From contig JAYKKI010000037.1 of assembly GCA_039881145.1 (NCBI GenBank), positions 15,263,501 through 15,327,500 of the forward strand: a stretch of DNA of 64,000 nucleotides, in the 5' to 3' direction. The stretch comes from Druceiella hillmani (lineage: Eukaryota > Arthropoda > Insecta > Lepidoptera > Hepialidae). This document shows positions 10,601 through 27,000 of this stretch, piece by piece. How positions within the stretch are numbered: position 1 is the stretch's first letter; every line of letters starts with the position of its first letter. Both the position numbers and the translations under genes were made by a program. A model generated the notes under the pieces. The model had not been told where the DNA came from. It worked only from the letters and a program-made list of their open reading frames with translations, and searched no databases.

Positions 10601-12043
10601 GGGTACATTGCACTTAAACAATGTTATACTTACATCATAATTTCGTGAGAAATTTGATTTAGGGTTCGCGTTATTATCTTTGTGTAAGATAAAATTAAAA
10701 TTAAACCAATGTTCTCTAGTAAAACAAACTTCTAAAACACAAAATTCTACTCGCTTAGCAATTTTTAATACAACCATTAATTTCTCGACTCCTAAACGTA
10801 TATTTACGACTTTGTAAATTGTTTACCACTGACAAGAAAATGCAAGAACATCCAAGCTCTGCGGGAAAATTGTCGAAATTGAAGTGAAATTCTTAGTTCG
10901 TTGAGCTTTCAATGTTATCGGGTTTACGAGGAGAATTCGGTTTTATTCATTTGATTCAAAGATTATCTTTGATTGGCGGGAATTGTGGTGGCCAAATTAT
11001 ATATACGTTAATAAAGTCTTCACAAAAAATGTTTTGTAGAAGACGTCGGTAAAATATAAGAAGAGATACGTACTGTGCTAAATAAAAAATGGTATGCGGA
11101 TAAGGTTTGATGAAGCAAGATTCGTGCTTGATGCTTTAATCCTACCTTCTTTCCAAATATGTCCAATGGGATTTGTATGAGATAGTCTAATGTTTATTTT
11201 CCAGCAAGTGAATGCAACTTTCAAAGTAGTTGAATCAATCTTGGCTCGTTGAGATTTACGGTTGATTTAGAAAGATTCACGATTTATTTGAAATACCATT
11301 AATTTTTCCCATTTCTAATGAAAAAAAATTATTTATTCTTATGAAATTTATTTAGTCACTAATATGTGGAGAAATTCCATTATTTTTGTGTTGTTTTTTT
11401 CCCCGACGTAATAATTCTTTACTAAACGCCATCAAATTAGATGTCAGTACATAGTTGTATAAGGAACGATTCAAAATATTTCATTAGACTATTTTCAATT
11501 AAATTGTTTATAACATCGTTTTATGAATTTCCTTTCCTAATCTACCCTTTTTATTTTTATGAGCTTCTCTATTTAAATTTATTTGTCGTGCTCAAAATTA
11601 CAATTAAGAATGATGTTTATTTGTTCGTTTATTATTTTCAAAAGTATTTTATGTGTTTTCTTTTATTTTGTAGTCATATATTTAAAACTAATGATATAAT
11701 GTATTTCAATTTTATTTAAAACATTTGTGTGATATGCTAGGGATTGAATATTATCTTTCAATTTTTCTTTTTTGACTCTTAATTTTTACGATAATTGCAA
11801 TTTACCACATTCAGCTTATCATATAAAATATGTATTATAAAAACAGGTATGTGTATTTACAAGTTAAAAACGTGAAGATTTTGATAGAAAGGCGGATGGC
11901 AGTAAGCAAAAATGTCTTGGAACCCTGAAAAAAAGGATTTATGGCGTGATATTTTAGATTTATGATTGTGAAAATATTTTGAGACACAATATTGAATTGA
12001 TTTTGTCATTTAAACTGTAACGACTAGAAATATGATACATGTG
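10601..12043. other. Unannotated AT-rich stretch
   Basis: No gene recognised. A 17 bp perfect palindrome at 10956-10972 holds two opposed CTTTGA motifs. The 92-codon plus frame at 11441-11719 is Phe/Tyr/Ile-rich, as expected from random AT-rich DNA. Confidence 0.5.
10956..10972. promoter_or_regulatory. Palindrome with opposed CTTTGAT-like motifs
   Basis: TCAAAGAT-T-ATCTTTGA is a perfect 17 bp palindrome. The right half followed by T gives CTTTGAT, the core recognised by TCF/Pangolin factors of the Wnt pathway. A regulatory role is only a possibility. Confidence 0.2.
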
Positions 12044-12072
12044 TATATGTATACATATAAATATATATATAT
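12044..12072. repeat. Short TA-rich microsatellite
   Basis: Interrupted TATATG / TACATATA / TATATATATAT tract. Confidence 0.8.
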
Positions 12073-12089
12073 TTACCCAATAGAACTGT

Positions 12090-12230
12090 TTTGTCACCCT
12101 GGGGAGAAAATGGGGAGACAATATGTTTTCTACATTGTCCCGGAACGTACCCGCCTTTGAATGTACGTTTCGCGATGTAATAGATATGTCGCGACAGCGA
12201 CAGCGCCATCGAGATTATGTGTATTACGAT
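12090..12230. other. CpG-richer patch
   Basis: A locally GC-richer block with several CpGs and a TGTCGCGACA palindrome (about 12187-12196), followed by CAGCGACAGCGCC. Overlapping open frames exist on both strands (12024-12209 minus, 12123-12338 plus) without recognised motifs. It could be an exon, regulatory DNA or a repeat relic. Confidence 0.3.
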
Positions 12231-12749
12231 CGATATTATTTATTATTACATAGTACTAAAATTATTCGGGCAAAGAATATGTTTAACTATAAAGAAATAT
12301 TTAATAGGTTTAGAAAACAGATACAGTTTGACAGGTAAGAGTAATTTTTCAAAATTATAAAAGTTAAATTGTTTACTTCGATTACGTTAAAACGATAGTG
12401 CTGAAAGCGAGGAGTTTTCTTTAAATGTTCGATATTCAATTTTTTCTTGGAGAAATTCAAAACATGCATATCATATTCGTTTTCATCCGAAAAGATAGAT
12501 TTTAATTGTAGTATATAAACAAAGAATTTATTATTTTTGAACTTTATCGACACTTCGTTAATTACAGATAAATTTAATATAATTTTTAAGATATGAATTT
12601 CTTTTACATTGCTGTATCTGAATACTCTCTTGAATGTTAATCAGTATATACCTATGTAAATTTATAACGGAATTATATTGAAATATAGCCTTATCTGGAT
12701 ATGTGCCCAATATATACCCAAGAGTACATGTGTACATACATACGAGTGG

Positions 12750-14987
<2,238 letters not shown>

Positions 14988-15044
<57 letters not shown>
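14988..15044. repeat. (TA)n microsatellite
   Basis: About 57 bp of uninterrupted TA repeat. Confidence 0.95.
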
Positions 15045-15045
<1 letters not shown>

Positions 15046-18000
15046 CTCTGTAAAAAGAAATAACATCTTCATGAAGTCATGGTTGTGTTATTTTTCCCAC
15101 AAATCACAACTGATCAAATTTTATTATTTTTTGTACTCACAGTCAGTAACTTCAGCATTAAAAATAATATTCTCTGCCTCAAAGTAATCAATAATAATTG
15201 TTTACTGAACTTCTTTATTCAAAAATTAGACCTTGGGAACAGATTTTTCTCACATAACTTTTGAATATACGCTAATTGCCTCATTCGCTTTCCTGGATAA
15301 CGTCTTCTAAAGCAATATTGCTTGAAACGTTTCATATTTGTATACAGTTTTATAGAAAATCCAAAATAGTTAAGTTTTATGAATTTGGGGATTTTTTAAA
15401 ATTTCTGAACTTTCTAATGAACCACTCTCCATTTTTCCAGCATTATCTTTTAAGTCAAGTGAATGTTCATAAGTCATATCAATTACTTGATAGGGTATTT
15501 TATTTTTTTGTACCACTAATGGCAGTGATAAATTGCGCTGGTGGAAAAATTTTATTATTGCGTAATAATTATACTAATTTAAATAGGTACTAATTTGATT
15601 AGGTTATTGTGATATTTAAATGTATTTATAATGTAAAGTAAAATTTAATAATAAACTTTACCGGCGTAGCGCTGAACTTGCCATCTTAGTGATAATAAGG
15701 TCATACTATTGAAAAAAATTGAGATAAAAACAAGTGACCATGTCAATCAAATTAATGAACCTTCAAGTTCTATATTTTCTTTAAAGTTTCTTTTGTTATC
15801 ACATTGCAAAATATTACTTTCCAAATCAGACAAGATTCCTGCTTTTAGCATATTTCAATTACTCTTTATTCATTTTTTGACTGGGGGCTTGACTTCCCAT
15901 CTAACATTTATTTTTCTTTTAAAATATAAGTTTTTCGAAAAAAAATTTTTAGAAAGGTGTAATGGACAACACATTTTTCATTTTGTTTTTAATTTGGCTC
16001 AGACGAAACACTTCCCAATATATTGGCGGTAGACAGGGCGGCAGAGATCTTTTCAGTACATAGACTGAATACATTATCATAAATATTTAAATGGGACACT
16101 GTTGTCACGGATCTTGAGATGTGCAAGCGCGGCTTGCACTTGACCAAATTCTTATTAGTAAAATAATTTATTTGTTACTCTGAGGATGTTTTTTGTGTGT
16201 TAAATCTTACGGAGACTTATTATTAATTTATTTATCGCGGAATATTTATAAACACCACTTGCAATTCAGCGAGACGATTTTGGGCTTGGGCAAAATAAAA
16301 TCCGGAGATATGAAAATAATGTTTGATTTTTAAGTGTTTTTATGGACACATGACGGGAGACAGTATGATATATATAAGTAATATTCCTTCAAAACCTGAT
16401 GAAAGTAAGTAGTATATAGAAAGTAACATATATTTCCACAACGAATCGCTAAGTAGAATTATTCTTGAAATGGTACGGACAGCGACATGCTAGTTTATTT
16501 ATGACAGCTCTTACGTCAGAGCCGTGCCTTTGTATTCAGATCTGCGTCAGCTCTCTGAATATTTAACATACGCGACAAATAAATTCTTCAGTCGTCTTCC
16601 TAAACATAAATAAGCCATTCGTATATCGTCGCAAACAAACTAATTTTCATAAAACACTTGACGAAAGGGAGAGGGAATCCTTCCTTGCCATTTTAAATCA
16701 AGCTCCGAAATGAAATGAGACGAATGTAATCAAGGGACTAATATTCTTTGTTACTCATAGATGTACTGATGTAATATTTTTATGTCATCTTCTACTTGAT
16801 GAAGTGGATAAAAACGATGAAGCGACGAATCATGAGTGAACCGATGTAGTATAATTTTTAGCAAAAATAAAAACGTGGTAAAGGATTTTTACATAGGAAA
16901 TATAACTTTCATAATAGTGAAAACAGCTGCACCTGAAAAAAGATGGATTTTGTTTAAAAAAAAAATAATGGTTAAAATAATATCAAATTGGACAAATAAT
17001 TGCTTTTTATTTTTCGTTCAGAAAAATGTGGCTACCGACAATTTTTTTCACTGTTTTTTTTTCTTATGAACGTTTATTACAAGCATTATATTATTGTCGA
17101 TTAGTCGTATAGGAACAAGAGCATAAAATTTATTTTTACAAAAATTACTGCAGAAATTGTTAAAAAATAATGTTTAGCAATAAAATAATGCTTTAAAAAT
17201 TAAGCTTTTGAATCACGTAAAATAATATTTTGAAATATCAAATAAATATATTACTAGAATTTATTAAAATATATCAAATAATTTAATTGTTGAATGTAAC
17301 TTTACACACTGTCCATGTAACCAATTATTCTTTTTCCTGAAAACACAAACATGAATCATTGCTAATTCTAATAAATAAAATACAATAATCCATTTAGAAA
17401 TTTAGGTTATGAAACAAGCTACAACAAATGTCGCACGACGTATTATATTTTATACTTAATAAATAAAACTTCTGAATAGAGTATTAAAATAAGTTCTGGT
17501 AGCAAAAGAAAGAAAGGAAAAACATTTAAGATATGAAGCATAATAAAAATGTCGCTTTACATGTTTACAGTAATTACGGAATCAGTATAATTCCATCGCA
17601 AAATGTAAATAAAAGCAGAGCATTGCTTAACAAGACAAAGATACAATAAAATGTCTGCTCCCTGTGTAATAAAGGTATTGTAAATCTTTGCGTTTCTACG
17701 AGATAGTTTAATATAACAAATAATGGTCTCGAAAAACTCATTTCATGTACCTTTTAAAGCGTTAAAATTGATACCAAGTATAGACACAATGACATGTATG
17801 ATGAGCAAAAAATAACAACTTGCAAATTTTACTACAATTTGTTTTAAATTTTTGTTTCATTTTACGTTCTTGCACTATTTGTTAGTGGTGTAATCAAGTA
17901 ACCTTTTAAAAATTACGCAATATAGTCTTTCACTATTTGTGTTTAATTTGTTAATCTACACATAGCGATGCAATACGTAAGAATACTGACTCGAAGGCAT

Positions 18001-19711
18001 TGGAATAATCTAACTTCGCCTTTCCTCGACTTGATATTTGTACATAGAATATAGTAATTTACACTCTACTGACTAGGAAAATGGAACGGTAACTTATTAT
18101 AGTTTGTATATAAAAATGGTAATGATGAAAATTTGTGTGATTTATAATATTTTGATAGCAATATAGACGAATTATAACTTTATTGTAATTTACCTCCCCT
18201 ATATTTTTTCAAATATCATTGTAATAAGGTAAACCAATTTTTTTTTTTATTTTTAAATATGCTCATTCTTTTAAAAATGGTCGAATGTGTTTCCTACAAA
18301 GTTAGAACAGTATAAAATAATAACTTTGACAAAAATTAATCAATGCACCAATTCTTTAAGAATTAATCTGCCAATAATCCAATTAGATGCATCTTTCCTT
18401 TTACGATTAAATGAAACATGACCTTATAACAAAGACAAACGTGAAAAAAATGGGACAGGACGTTCTTTATCACCGTGAAACCAAAATTATTAAATAGTTT
18501 TTTATAACTGTACAGTGAATATCAGCGCATCGTGTAGATTGGGATTGATTATAAGTCACATGGTGATAATAAATTATTGTAGGTTATTGTCATTGTAACT
18601 ATATGCAAAAAAATACTGACATTAACTTACTTCAATTGAAGTTCACGCAGAGCTCATTGTATGCATTAAAAGAACGTTTAGAATAATATTAATTCAAGAT
18701 AAATATTTCAGCTGTTCTACAATACAGTTGCTGCTTATTTTTATGAATATGAAAATAGATTGTAATTACTTGTTAATATCTTTAAAACAAAAATAAAATT
18801 TGAAAATAATATTAAATTTTTGTGTTGTGATACTTCGCTACTCCGGCATATCCCATAGTCCGGTATATTTCGAATTGTTGTTTAAATGAAATTATCATGT
18901 TATTATTTATCAGTATGCAAGGATCGTAAGCTAAAGTCGTTATTTGTTTATTGTACGAATATTATAGTAGGAATTAATTTCAACCGATTACTTAAAATAG
19001 CTGCTTGATGTATAATTAGCTAATTAGTAAAAAGGAAAATACCTGACGAGTAATAAAGGAAACACGCAAGTAATTTCAAATGATGACGAATAAGAAGCGA
19101 GACCTTCAAATATCATATTAGACTGTTAGTATTTAATTGTGTTTTCTCAGACTGTATTCAGACTGTAGACTCTAAAATTTGACAACCTTCGGGTCATTGT
19201 ATATTCGGATCGAAGACAATTTAAATAATAAAGGGCTTAACATCTTGAGTAAACCCTTTGGACGAGGAAACTATTTGTATGAAGAGATAAGTTTAATGTA
19301 CCGATTGAGAATCACAGAATATTTGTTAGTGAAGAAAAATCATTTTATTTGTATGGTCCCGTGTCTCCAAAGGAAAAAAATTGCTTATTGATAAAGCATA
19401 CTGACCTTCAAATATCTCAATAAATAATACTCAAAAATACTCACATAAAAATTAAAAAGGACTTAATAAGAGATAGGAGAGGTATCGTGGGACACCTGGT
19501 TGGAACGAAATTCATGTCGCTAGATATTATGTATTAAATAACAGGTACAATGAAATAAAGTTAACAACGTTTGAGAACATTTAAATAAAAAGTTAAAGGA
19601 AATAAATTAAGGAATCGCCATATTTTTTCATCTTTCACATTGGTATTCTTTTTTGAACTTGAAAATTATTTCTCATTCGTTGATTCCTTAGTTAATTCGC
19701 TTTTAAAAACA

Positions 19712-19712
<1 letters not shown>
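15045..19712. other. Unannotated AT-rich stretch
   Basis: No gene recognised. Plus-strand frames of 105 and 107 codons (15276-15593, 15709-16032) are rich in Phe, Leu, Ile and Asn and carry no recognised motif. An 8 bp hairpin at 16121-16139 is listed separately. A TTACGTCA (CRE-like) octamer is present near 16510 in a slightly GC-richer patch (16465-16560). Confidence 0.45.
16121..16139. repeat. Perfect 8 bp hairpin, 3-base loop
   Basis: GTGCAAGC (16121-16128), loop GCG, and GCTTGCAC (16132-16139). Tight and GC-containing in an AT-rich setting. Confidence 0.8.
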
Positions 19713-19713
<1 letters not shown>

Positions 19714-19769
<56 letters not shown>

Positions 19770-19771
19770 AA

Positions 19772-19804
<33 letters not shown>
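19714..19804. repeat. (TA)n microsatellite with one interruption
   Basis: Two TA runs (about 19714-19766 and 19773-19804) separated by GAAAAG. A 93-codon plus frame across it encodes Ile/Tyr runs and is not a gene. Confidence 0.95.
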
Positions 19805-19809
<5 letters not shown>

Positions 19810-20866
19810 TAGAGGAATAAAAATATCTCAGCATAAGATAACATTGTTAATTGTAAGATATGAAAAAATAATAATGGCACTCAGGCATAATCTGCTAAGT
19901 AAACAAAACCCTCATATATGAAGAGTATTATATGATTTACTTTTGGTATCAGTTAATACATGTGTAATCTTTTGTCAACGCAAATGTAAGACGATACCAA
20001 AATTTAAATTTAAAATAAATCATCCATTTTTTGTCTGTTTAACAATGGTACTTACCTGATTTAATCATCACCATCTTCAACTTCTACTGAATCATTTTCA
20101 TAATTCATTCTTTATTGACAACAATAACACGATTTTGAAAATAGTGAAGAGAGGGTAAAAGCATTGTGGCACGCACGGATTTCTAAACACACATGCTTAA
20201 ATAAATACAGCTAATGCGCACTACGCACGTCTATACTAAGTAAATATGAAAGCGCTTATACCGTAGCAAAGGCATCGATAAAAATCTTATACTTTTATAC
20301 TGTAGCAAAAGTGTCGGTCGAATTCTTACACTTTTTTCGGGCTAACTCTCATTCACCAAGTGTGTAATGTGCGATACACTGTAATAGTTTATTAATAATG
20401 GTGAAACCTAAAAAATAATGAACTATATTTTTTCTCATAACATTTTTGTAAAAAACTGGTTCTTCTCATCATTCTGAATGTAAAATATTTTGTTGAATGT
20501 AATAAAATCCAACCGCTTTCACCTTCAAAAGCCGAAGTATAAAAAAATCAAAAATGAAATTGTTTATTTTAATATCACGTCAATGTATTTATAACATCGA
20601 ACCGTCATACTCCCAGTAAATATACTTTTAAGAATTATATCTAAAAACGCTTTTTTAAATTTATATGTCACAAATTAATAAGCGAAAAGCTCTAAATGTT
20701 GATGTGAATTTCATTTTCTGTTGTGATTTTCATCACATTATCCTGAAAGAGAAAGATTAATAATTAATTTTTTTATTGATTGAAATAATGTGGCTTATCA
20801 CCCTCGTATTTAATAATTCTTGATATAATAAGGAATACTACCACATGTAGGTGAATAAGTAAATAA

Positions 20867-20913
20867 GGAAACTCGTAGTGCGAGTTTTCCTCGTATTTAA
20901 CAAGGTTTTATTG
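20867..20913. repeat. Three-site hairpin motif, copy B
   Basis: GGAAACTCGTAGTGCGAG continuing into TTTTCCTCGTATTTAACAAG. GTGCGAG (20878-20884) pairs with CTCGTAT (20890-20896) around a 5-base loop. Compared with copy A, a T-A pair in the stem has become C-G, so pairing is kept. Confidence 0.6.
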
Positions 20914-21788
20914 TGAAATGATATTTTTAAAAATTATATAATTCAATAATTTTGTAATAATTGCTTCCTTTTATTTTTCAGTATTTAATCATTGGTTTTG
21001 GTGAAACATATTACATAGTTGTCGTTTCTTTTTTGTGGAAATTACAAATATAATTTAAATATTATAAAACTCAGATTTTAGTTTCAGTTATTGCTATTAT
21101 TGGTATTTGAATTTCTTCAATAAATTTATGGTTTTATTGCTATTTGCAGTAAATTATCCATGGGATGAAATTTAAATGATAATTACAATAATTTAGTAGT
21201 ATTTGCTATGAAATTAGTATTTTCCTAATAAATTGTGAAAAGGAGAAGAAAAGCAAAGAAATGAGGATGTAATTAAAAGTAAATTTTCACCATTATTTAT
21301 ATGGTTACCAAAATGCAATTTCCTACGTAGAGTAATACCAATTATTTTGTGGGCAGAAATATTTAGCATCCTATTAAATTTTGTAACGCGTTCCAATCAT
21401 CAAAGAAAATACTAGTAAACTTTAGGTTGTTAGTGAAAAAAAGAATAAATACAGCCGAAGCCCTATCTGTTGCAAGTTCGGAATTTGTTTTTAATTAAAA
21501 GTTGACGTCCGGAGTTTTCTTTACGAAATCGATAAAATTTGCTATTACGAAGTTCTGTTGACTTCATAAGCAATATTTTTTTGTAAAAAACATCTTATAA
21601 AGATGTAATTTAAAAAACTACCTTTAATCAATAATATTTGACTGAATTTAGTATATCGTTACGAGAATAGTCCGATAGTACACAGCTTTTAGACTAATTC
21701 AACTTTATAGCTTATGATTGACGATCGTCTAAAAACTTAGTCTTAACCAAAGGCCACGCGATATTGAACAAAAACATAAATCTGAAAG

Positions 21789-21843
21789 AAGTCGTTTTAG
21801 GGTCGATTTAGAGGTCGAAGAGGTCGTTTTAGAGGTCGTTTTA
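21789..21843. repeat. Short GTCGTTTTAG-type minisatellite
   Basis: Four imperfect copies of a unit close to GAGGTCGTTTTA, with one truncated or altered copy (GAGGTCGAA). Confidence 0.8.
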
Positions 21844-21879
21844 TATATTGATAAAGAACATAACGTGGATATTTAAAAT

Positions 21880-22017
21880 ATTTAAAAATAACAAAACTTT
21901 ACTCAAAGTTTACTCAAATAAAAAAAACTTACTCAAAGCTTGCTATTAAGTTTATTTAAAAATAACAAAAACTTACTCAGATAAAAAAAACTTACTCAAA
22001 CCTTGTTATTACGTTTA
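21880..22017. repeat. Tandem duplication, units of about 74 and 64 bp
   Basis: Two adjacent copies begin with ATTTAAAAATAACAAAA and end with TGTTATTACGTTT or TGCTATTAAGTTT. Each contains internal repeats of AACTTACTCAAA. Copy 1 is about 21880-21953 and copy 2 about 21954-22017. Confidence 0.85.
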
Positions 22018-23983
22018 GTAAGGTAACATAAAAGGAGCAATCGTCTAAGTTTTATTGCAAAGTGAAGAATGTTCCTAAAAAATAGATGTGATATATTGTT
22101 TCTAAATAACTAAATGAGAAATCAAAAGTAAACCGTGAATGACCCAATATCCCACGATTTTACAGTCAAATAGTTTCATTCAAATGATACTCCATTGACT
22201 AACGTCAGTGTTTAGTTTTTATTTAAATTTTGATTTTTGACAACGATATTTTTTCACTATTATAGTATAAACAAAAGATGGATGCAATACCTTCTTCAAA
22301 AATATCAATAACTAATACAAAAATATATGAGATATCGTATTCGTAAATAAATATTACGTAGAGCTTGGTCACTCTTATTATCAACCTTAGTGACGGAAGT
22401 CTGGATGGAGAATGTAGATATATATAAATGTAAATATTTTGATCACCCAATGGCTGCTTTAATCCATTAACCTTTTTAAAAAAGTACCGGTAATTTGTTT
22501 AAAATTAGGAAAGTTCTATATGATATATAACTTGTTAATGACTTTTGTACTGTATCACATAAAACTCTCCTTTTAATTTCATAATAAGCTCTTACCTTGC
22601 TTTAAATTAATTAGCTTCATTATGATCAGACCCAACTACATGTGGGTTAATGAACAAGTTATATGTCAAGTGGAAAGGCACATTTGTATTGTAAAATTAA
22701 CAAACGAGCCGGAGAATGTCGGTCGATTAGCGAGGGGTCACAAATATTTTCATAGTACCATTTTCCTTTTCTTAATGTAAAGTGTAGTGTTAAATATTAT
22801 AACTTAACTAATATCCTTTGGTCACTTGAAATTAAGTCTTATTTTTAGGATAATTTTAAGGTCTAGTACTGTCAAGTGTATTGAGAAGATTTTTCAAGAC
22901 TTCTTTCATTATTGGTTTTAATGTTTTATTTTTCGTATTCATATTTTTACAGAACATTAATTTTCTAAATATTAGAATAAATGATTTGCTTACAAAAATG
23001 TTTAATATTTTTCTTTCTTAAAATTTTTTCATAATGATTAAAACTCTAGACTTCATGACAATTTATTACGTTTTCATAGTAATTTACTTCCAAATCTACC
23101 CTTTCGTTCACTAAGTAAATCAATATAATTTGATTTACATGTACGATGTGTGGCGGGACAACTTTGAATTATTTTCTGTTTCATTGCTTATGGAAAGTCC
23201 CCACAATTGTAAACATGGCAGTTTTCAGATAGATATTTAAAAATTGTATTTAGAAACAATCTAAGTAACTAATAACTTACTAAGTCATCGGTGCATAAAG
23301 TTAGAAAGATGTATCGAATCGTTCTTGACCACTTCAATTTTGTTTCTTACATTATCTTACGAGTTAGTATTCAGCTGGTCCTATTTTATACGTGTTTTAT
23401 CGACTAATATTGGACCATGAAATATATATATCCCTGTTTTCTACAAAATAAATTTCCATCGTGTCGTTACCTTTTTAGGTTACTGAACGATAAATACTTT
23501 CAACATATTTATTTACGACACCAGGGCTTCATGTCAGGGATATTTCGGTCGTGATTTCCAATAAGTGTTAGAATGTAGTAATAGAAAAGATAAGGATAAG
23601 CCTTGAATGTTGCTCATGTTAAAAAAGAAATTATAGTAAAATATTATTGATATTAATGCTTAAAAATGGTAGTTGTGAAATTGATATAACAATTAGTACA
23701 AAATTTGTATCAACATATCTATAATATGCGCTTTTCCAAACTCAAAATTAAAATTTGTACGAAATTTTAAATCTGGCAAAAATTAAACTTAAATCCTAAA
23801 AAGGCATAATAAATGTCCCTACTTAAAAAATTAATTAAATAAGTCTTAAATAGATTTTAATCATGTAAATGATCTTATCCATTCGACGTAGGGACAATTC
23901 CTCGCTCGTATTAAGCTGTACTTCGTTGGTAAACCGTTCGATCTATTGCCAATCTATTACTTGGAAATACTGTTCGTAATCCG

Positions 23984-23984
23984 C

Positions 23985-24050
<66 letters not shown>

Positions 24051-24056
24051 TATATT
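23984..24056. repeat. (TA)n microsatellite
   Basis: About 70 bp TA repeat with one TATG interruption near 24011 and a TTAATATA tail. Confidence 0.95.
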
Positions 24057-27000
24057 ATTACTATGAGAAATTAAAAATTAAAATTTTTTTTTTCCGAGTA
24101 TTTAGAGGAAACGGTTATTGGTTTGAAATGTTGTATACGTAACCGAAAGACTAACTTTAATGATGTATATTTATAGTAAATATATAATAAAAATTTGAGG
24201 CTAATAATTATGGATATGAGAAAATTAATTATCCTGTTACTGGGGAGATCTTATATCCGGAACTTTTATTTAAAGTAAAACGATCGAGTAAAAAAAAAGA
24301 GCTAGAAAATCTCAAGGGATTTGTTCAATTTAAAGAATGACAATTTAATAAACATTTCTGGAAAGTTACTAAATTGATTGTTAGTTATTAGTTACTAATT
24401 GTTGGAGTGACCGAGAATATTATCTTTCTCGTTAATTTTGTTTTTTCTTCTATGATACCGAACAATGAAACGATGAACGGGCTACCAACATCTACTCAAT
24501 ATTTTTTTACATGACATAGTTACGAATAAAGAAATTTATAGGTAATAAAAAGCTTAAAAAGTGAAACTTGATGACTTTTCACTAAGTATAACAATTTTTT
24601 ACAAATTTGTATTTCCCTTCCCTTTATCTTTAAAATTTGAAATGATATTGCATATCGGTTTGGTTTGTTAAGATACCGTATATCAAAGCCCTTTCAATTA
24701 AATTCATACTAGCGTAAAATTGAATCTTTCCGGATTGACCATGCAACAATATCCATTTCATTGAAATTCATTTAAAAGATATTATTCAATCATTTATTAA
24801 CTGTAGACTGTATCCAATTTAAAGTATAAAAACTAAATAAAAAAAAAGTGCTTCAGGTATATATAAATATGGGTGGAGAAGGAGTAAACTTTAAGAAGAA
24901 TGTTTATAAATACGCCCACAGCCAAAATGACAAAACGTTCTCCCAAGATTAAATGCTGATATAAATGTAAAAATATAACTAAATATTGCAATTGGTAAAC
25001 AATTGTAACTTACATAATGGCAAAAAAGACCTCTTCGAGAAATTTAAAACCCCATAGTTTTATCGAGCCAGTAATAACGACTTACAAGTAAATGAAAGAA
25101 AAGAAAAAATATATTAAATTTTACAAGCTATGATTTCTTCTTAATTTTCATTACACAAAAATTTAATACAAATGTGACTGAATTTATCATACATATTGCC
25201 ATCTTAATTTTAATTGATGTATTACATCAAATATATTTATTTGTAATGAGATTCAAGGAGATGTTATTTTCGATAATTAAATAGGTCTATACCAATTTTT
25301 TTGTCAATTATTCTTCGAAAGACAATTGCAGAGTAGTATATTGCCCAGAATAGTCACTGTTGATAAAAATATAGCTAATCTTAATGAAGAAATAAAAGCT
25401 AGCAATATTTGTATGAAACGGATCCGAAAATACTTAATATAACTTAAAGGATTAAAGATACAATTCGATTACATGCTCCCTCAATAAATCGTATAATACG
25501 ATGTACGAATAAATGAAGGAGCGTGTAATCGAATTTCATCTAAGTGAAAGAAATTTAATATGTTTTTAAATGCAATACTAATATTAAAAAATATGTTCCA
25601 GCTTCTACTGATATTCGAAATTATTTTAATATGCGATATTTTCAAACTACCTTTTTACAGAAATATAAACCCTTATAATAATATTCAAACTGATATGAAT
25701 GATAATATTTCAAACTCATATAAACGACAAAGAAGTTGGCTTGAAAAATGCAAGAAAAAGTTCATTTTTAATGGTCACTATTATGAAAATCATATGTATT
25801 TTTGTCCCAATCTGTAAGCAGATGGTAAAACAGCCTTTAAGCCTTACGATATGCTAAATGTACATTATTTGAATTATTGATCCCATAAAAAATATTTCGT
25901 ATAAAAATGTTGCCCAGACTCACTATCTTTTAATTGGCCCGCATAAATTTCAGTTTGGATGATCATCAGTGAGTGAGGAATGAGTGACGAAATTATCGAA
26001 CTTTGCATATCAATAAAAGCTAAACTACTTGAGGTAGAAAAATTAAATTATGATATGTTTATTAAGTCTAGCTACAAATTTTTTGTTTGAAGAGGTTAGA
26101 TTTGGAAATACACCGTAACGATATCTGTATCGTATAACCGTATCTCAAAACACCGTATAGAGGAAAGATACTTCTATGCCCTATCCGTCTTATCTCATCT
26201 TGGATGTGGCAATATTGTGTCCCAGATACAAACAAAATTCTTCTATTGATGGTTAATATTATCGTAGTTTATTTTGAAAATGGAAGTTTCTTTGTTAGAA
26301 AATTGAAAATACGATCAAAATGTAATATAAAGTAAAAGTATGAAATACTTTCTACCTCTCATTCTCACAGATGTTTCGAACGATGTAAGGGATAAAAACA
26401 TCACACCCATCATTATATTGATTTTATTTGAATCCAAAATTAAATAGGATATTGAAAAGGCAAAAGTGCGTTTTTGTCTATTTTTTGTTTAAAAGAAGAT
26501 AAATGAAATTGTGAAAAAATGTTAAGCAGAGAAAAAATCGTGATATATGATGAAAGTATTATTATATTCAAGAGTAAATTTAAGAAAGTATGTGCGTGAT
26601 AGATATTTTCGAAAAAATTAGAATAATATACTTGGCCGAAAATATTTCATAATAAAATAAGGAAAACAATTTAGAAAGGTTTTACCCGAGGTAAGTGGGG
26701 GAAGTGTGTGGGGAAGGAAGCTTGCTTCCCGTTAGTAAACTTTCACTCGCGGAAATGAGTAGCTAAAAATAATAATTCTATATTTCATTGAAATGTCTTT
26801 TTTGTCAAAGCAGTAGACTTAATAAAAAAGTAATCTTGATACATAATAAAATACGACATACGCCACATAAATTTATAATCAAAAAACAAAAAAATCTCAG
26901 TTTGTTCAGTGGCGTTTAATTAATGCAAAAATTAAAGAAATTGTCGTTTGTATAACGAAATTTTTGGGTATTTTAATATTAATAAATTAGTTTTACGACT

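Larger units (their letters stand above)
19805..23983. other. Unannotated AT-rich stretch with small tandem repeats
   Basis: No gene recognised. A diverged 39 bp direct duplication (TATAC-GTAGCAAA...) lies at about 20257-20335. Tandem repeats at 21789-22017 and hairpin-motif copy B at 20867-20913 are listed separately. Confidence 0.5.

Noticed and set aside
15276..16032. Two neighbouring plus-strand frames of 105 and 107 codons
   Set aside because: Phe/Leu/Ile/Asn-rich products typical of AT-rich random frames, no motif on either strand.
25560..25817. 85-codon frame with a hydrophobic N-terminus, considered as a small secreted or membrane protein
   Set aside because: Extremely AT-rich codons, no clear signal-peptide cleavage site and no recognised family. 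Chance cannot be excluded.
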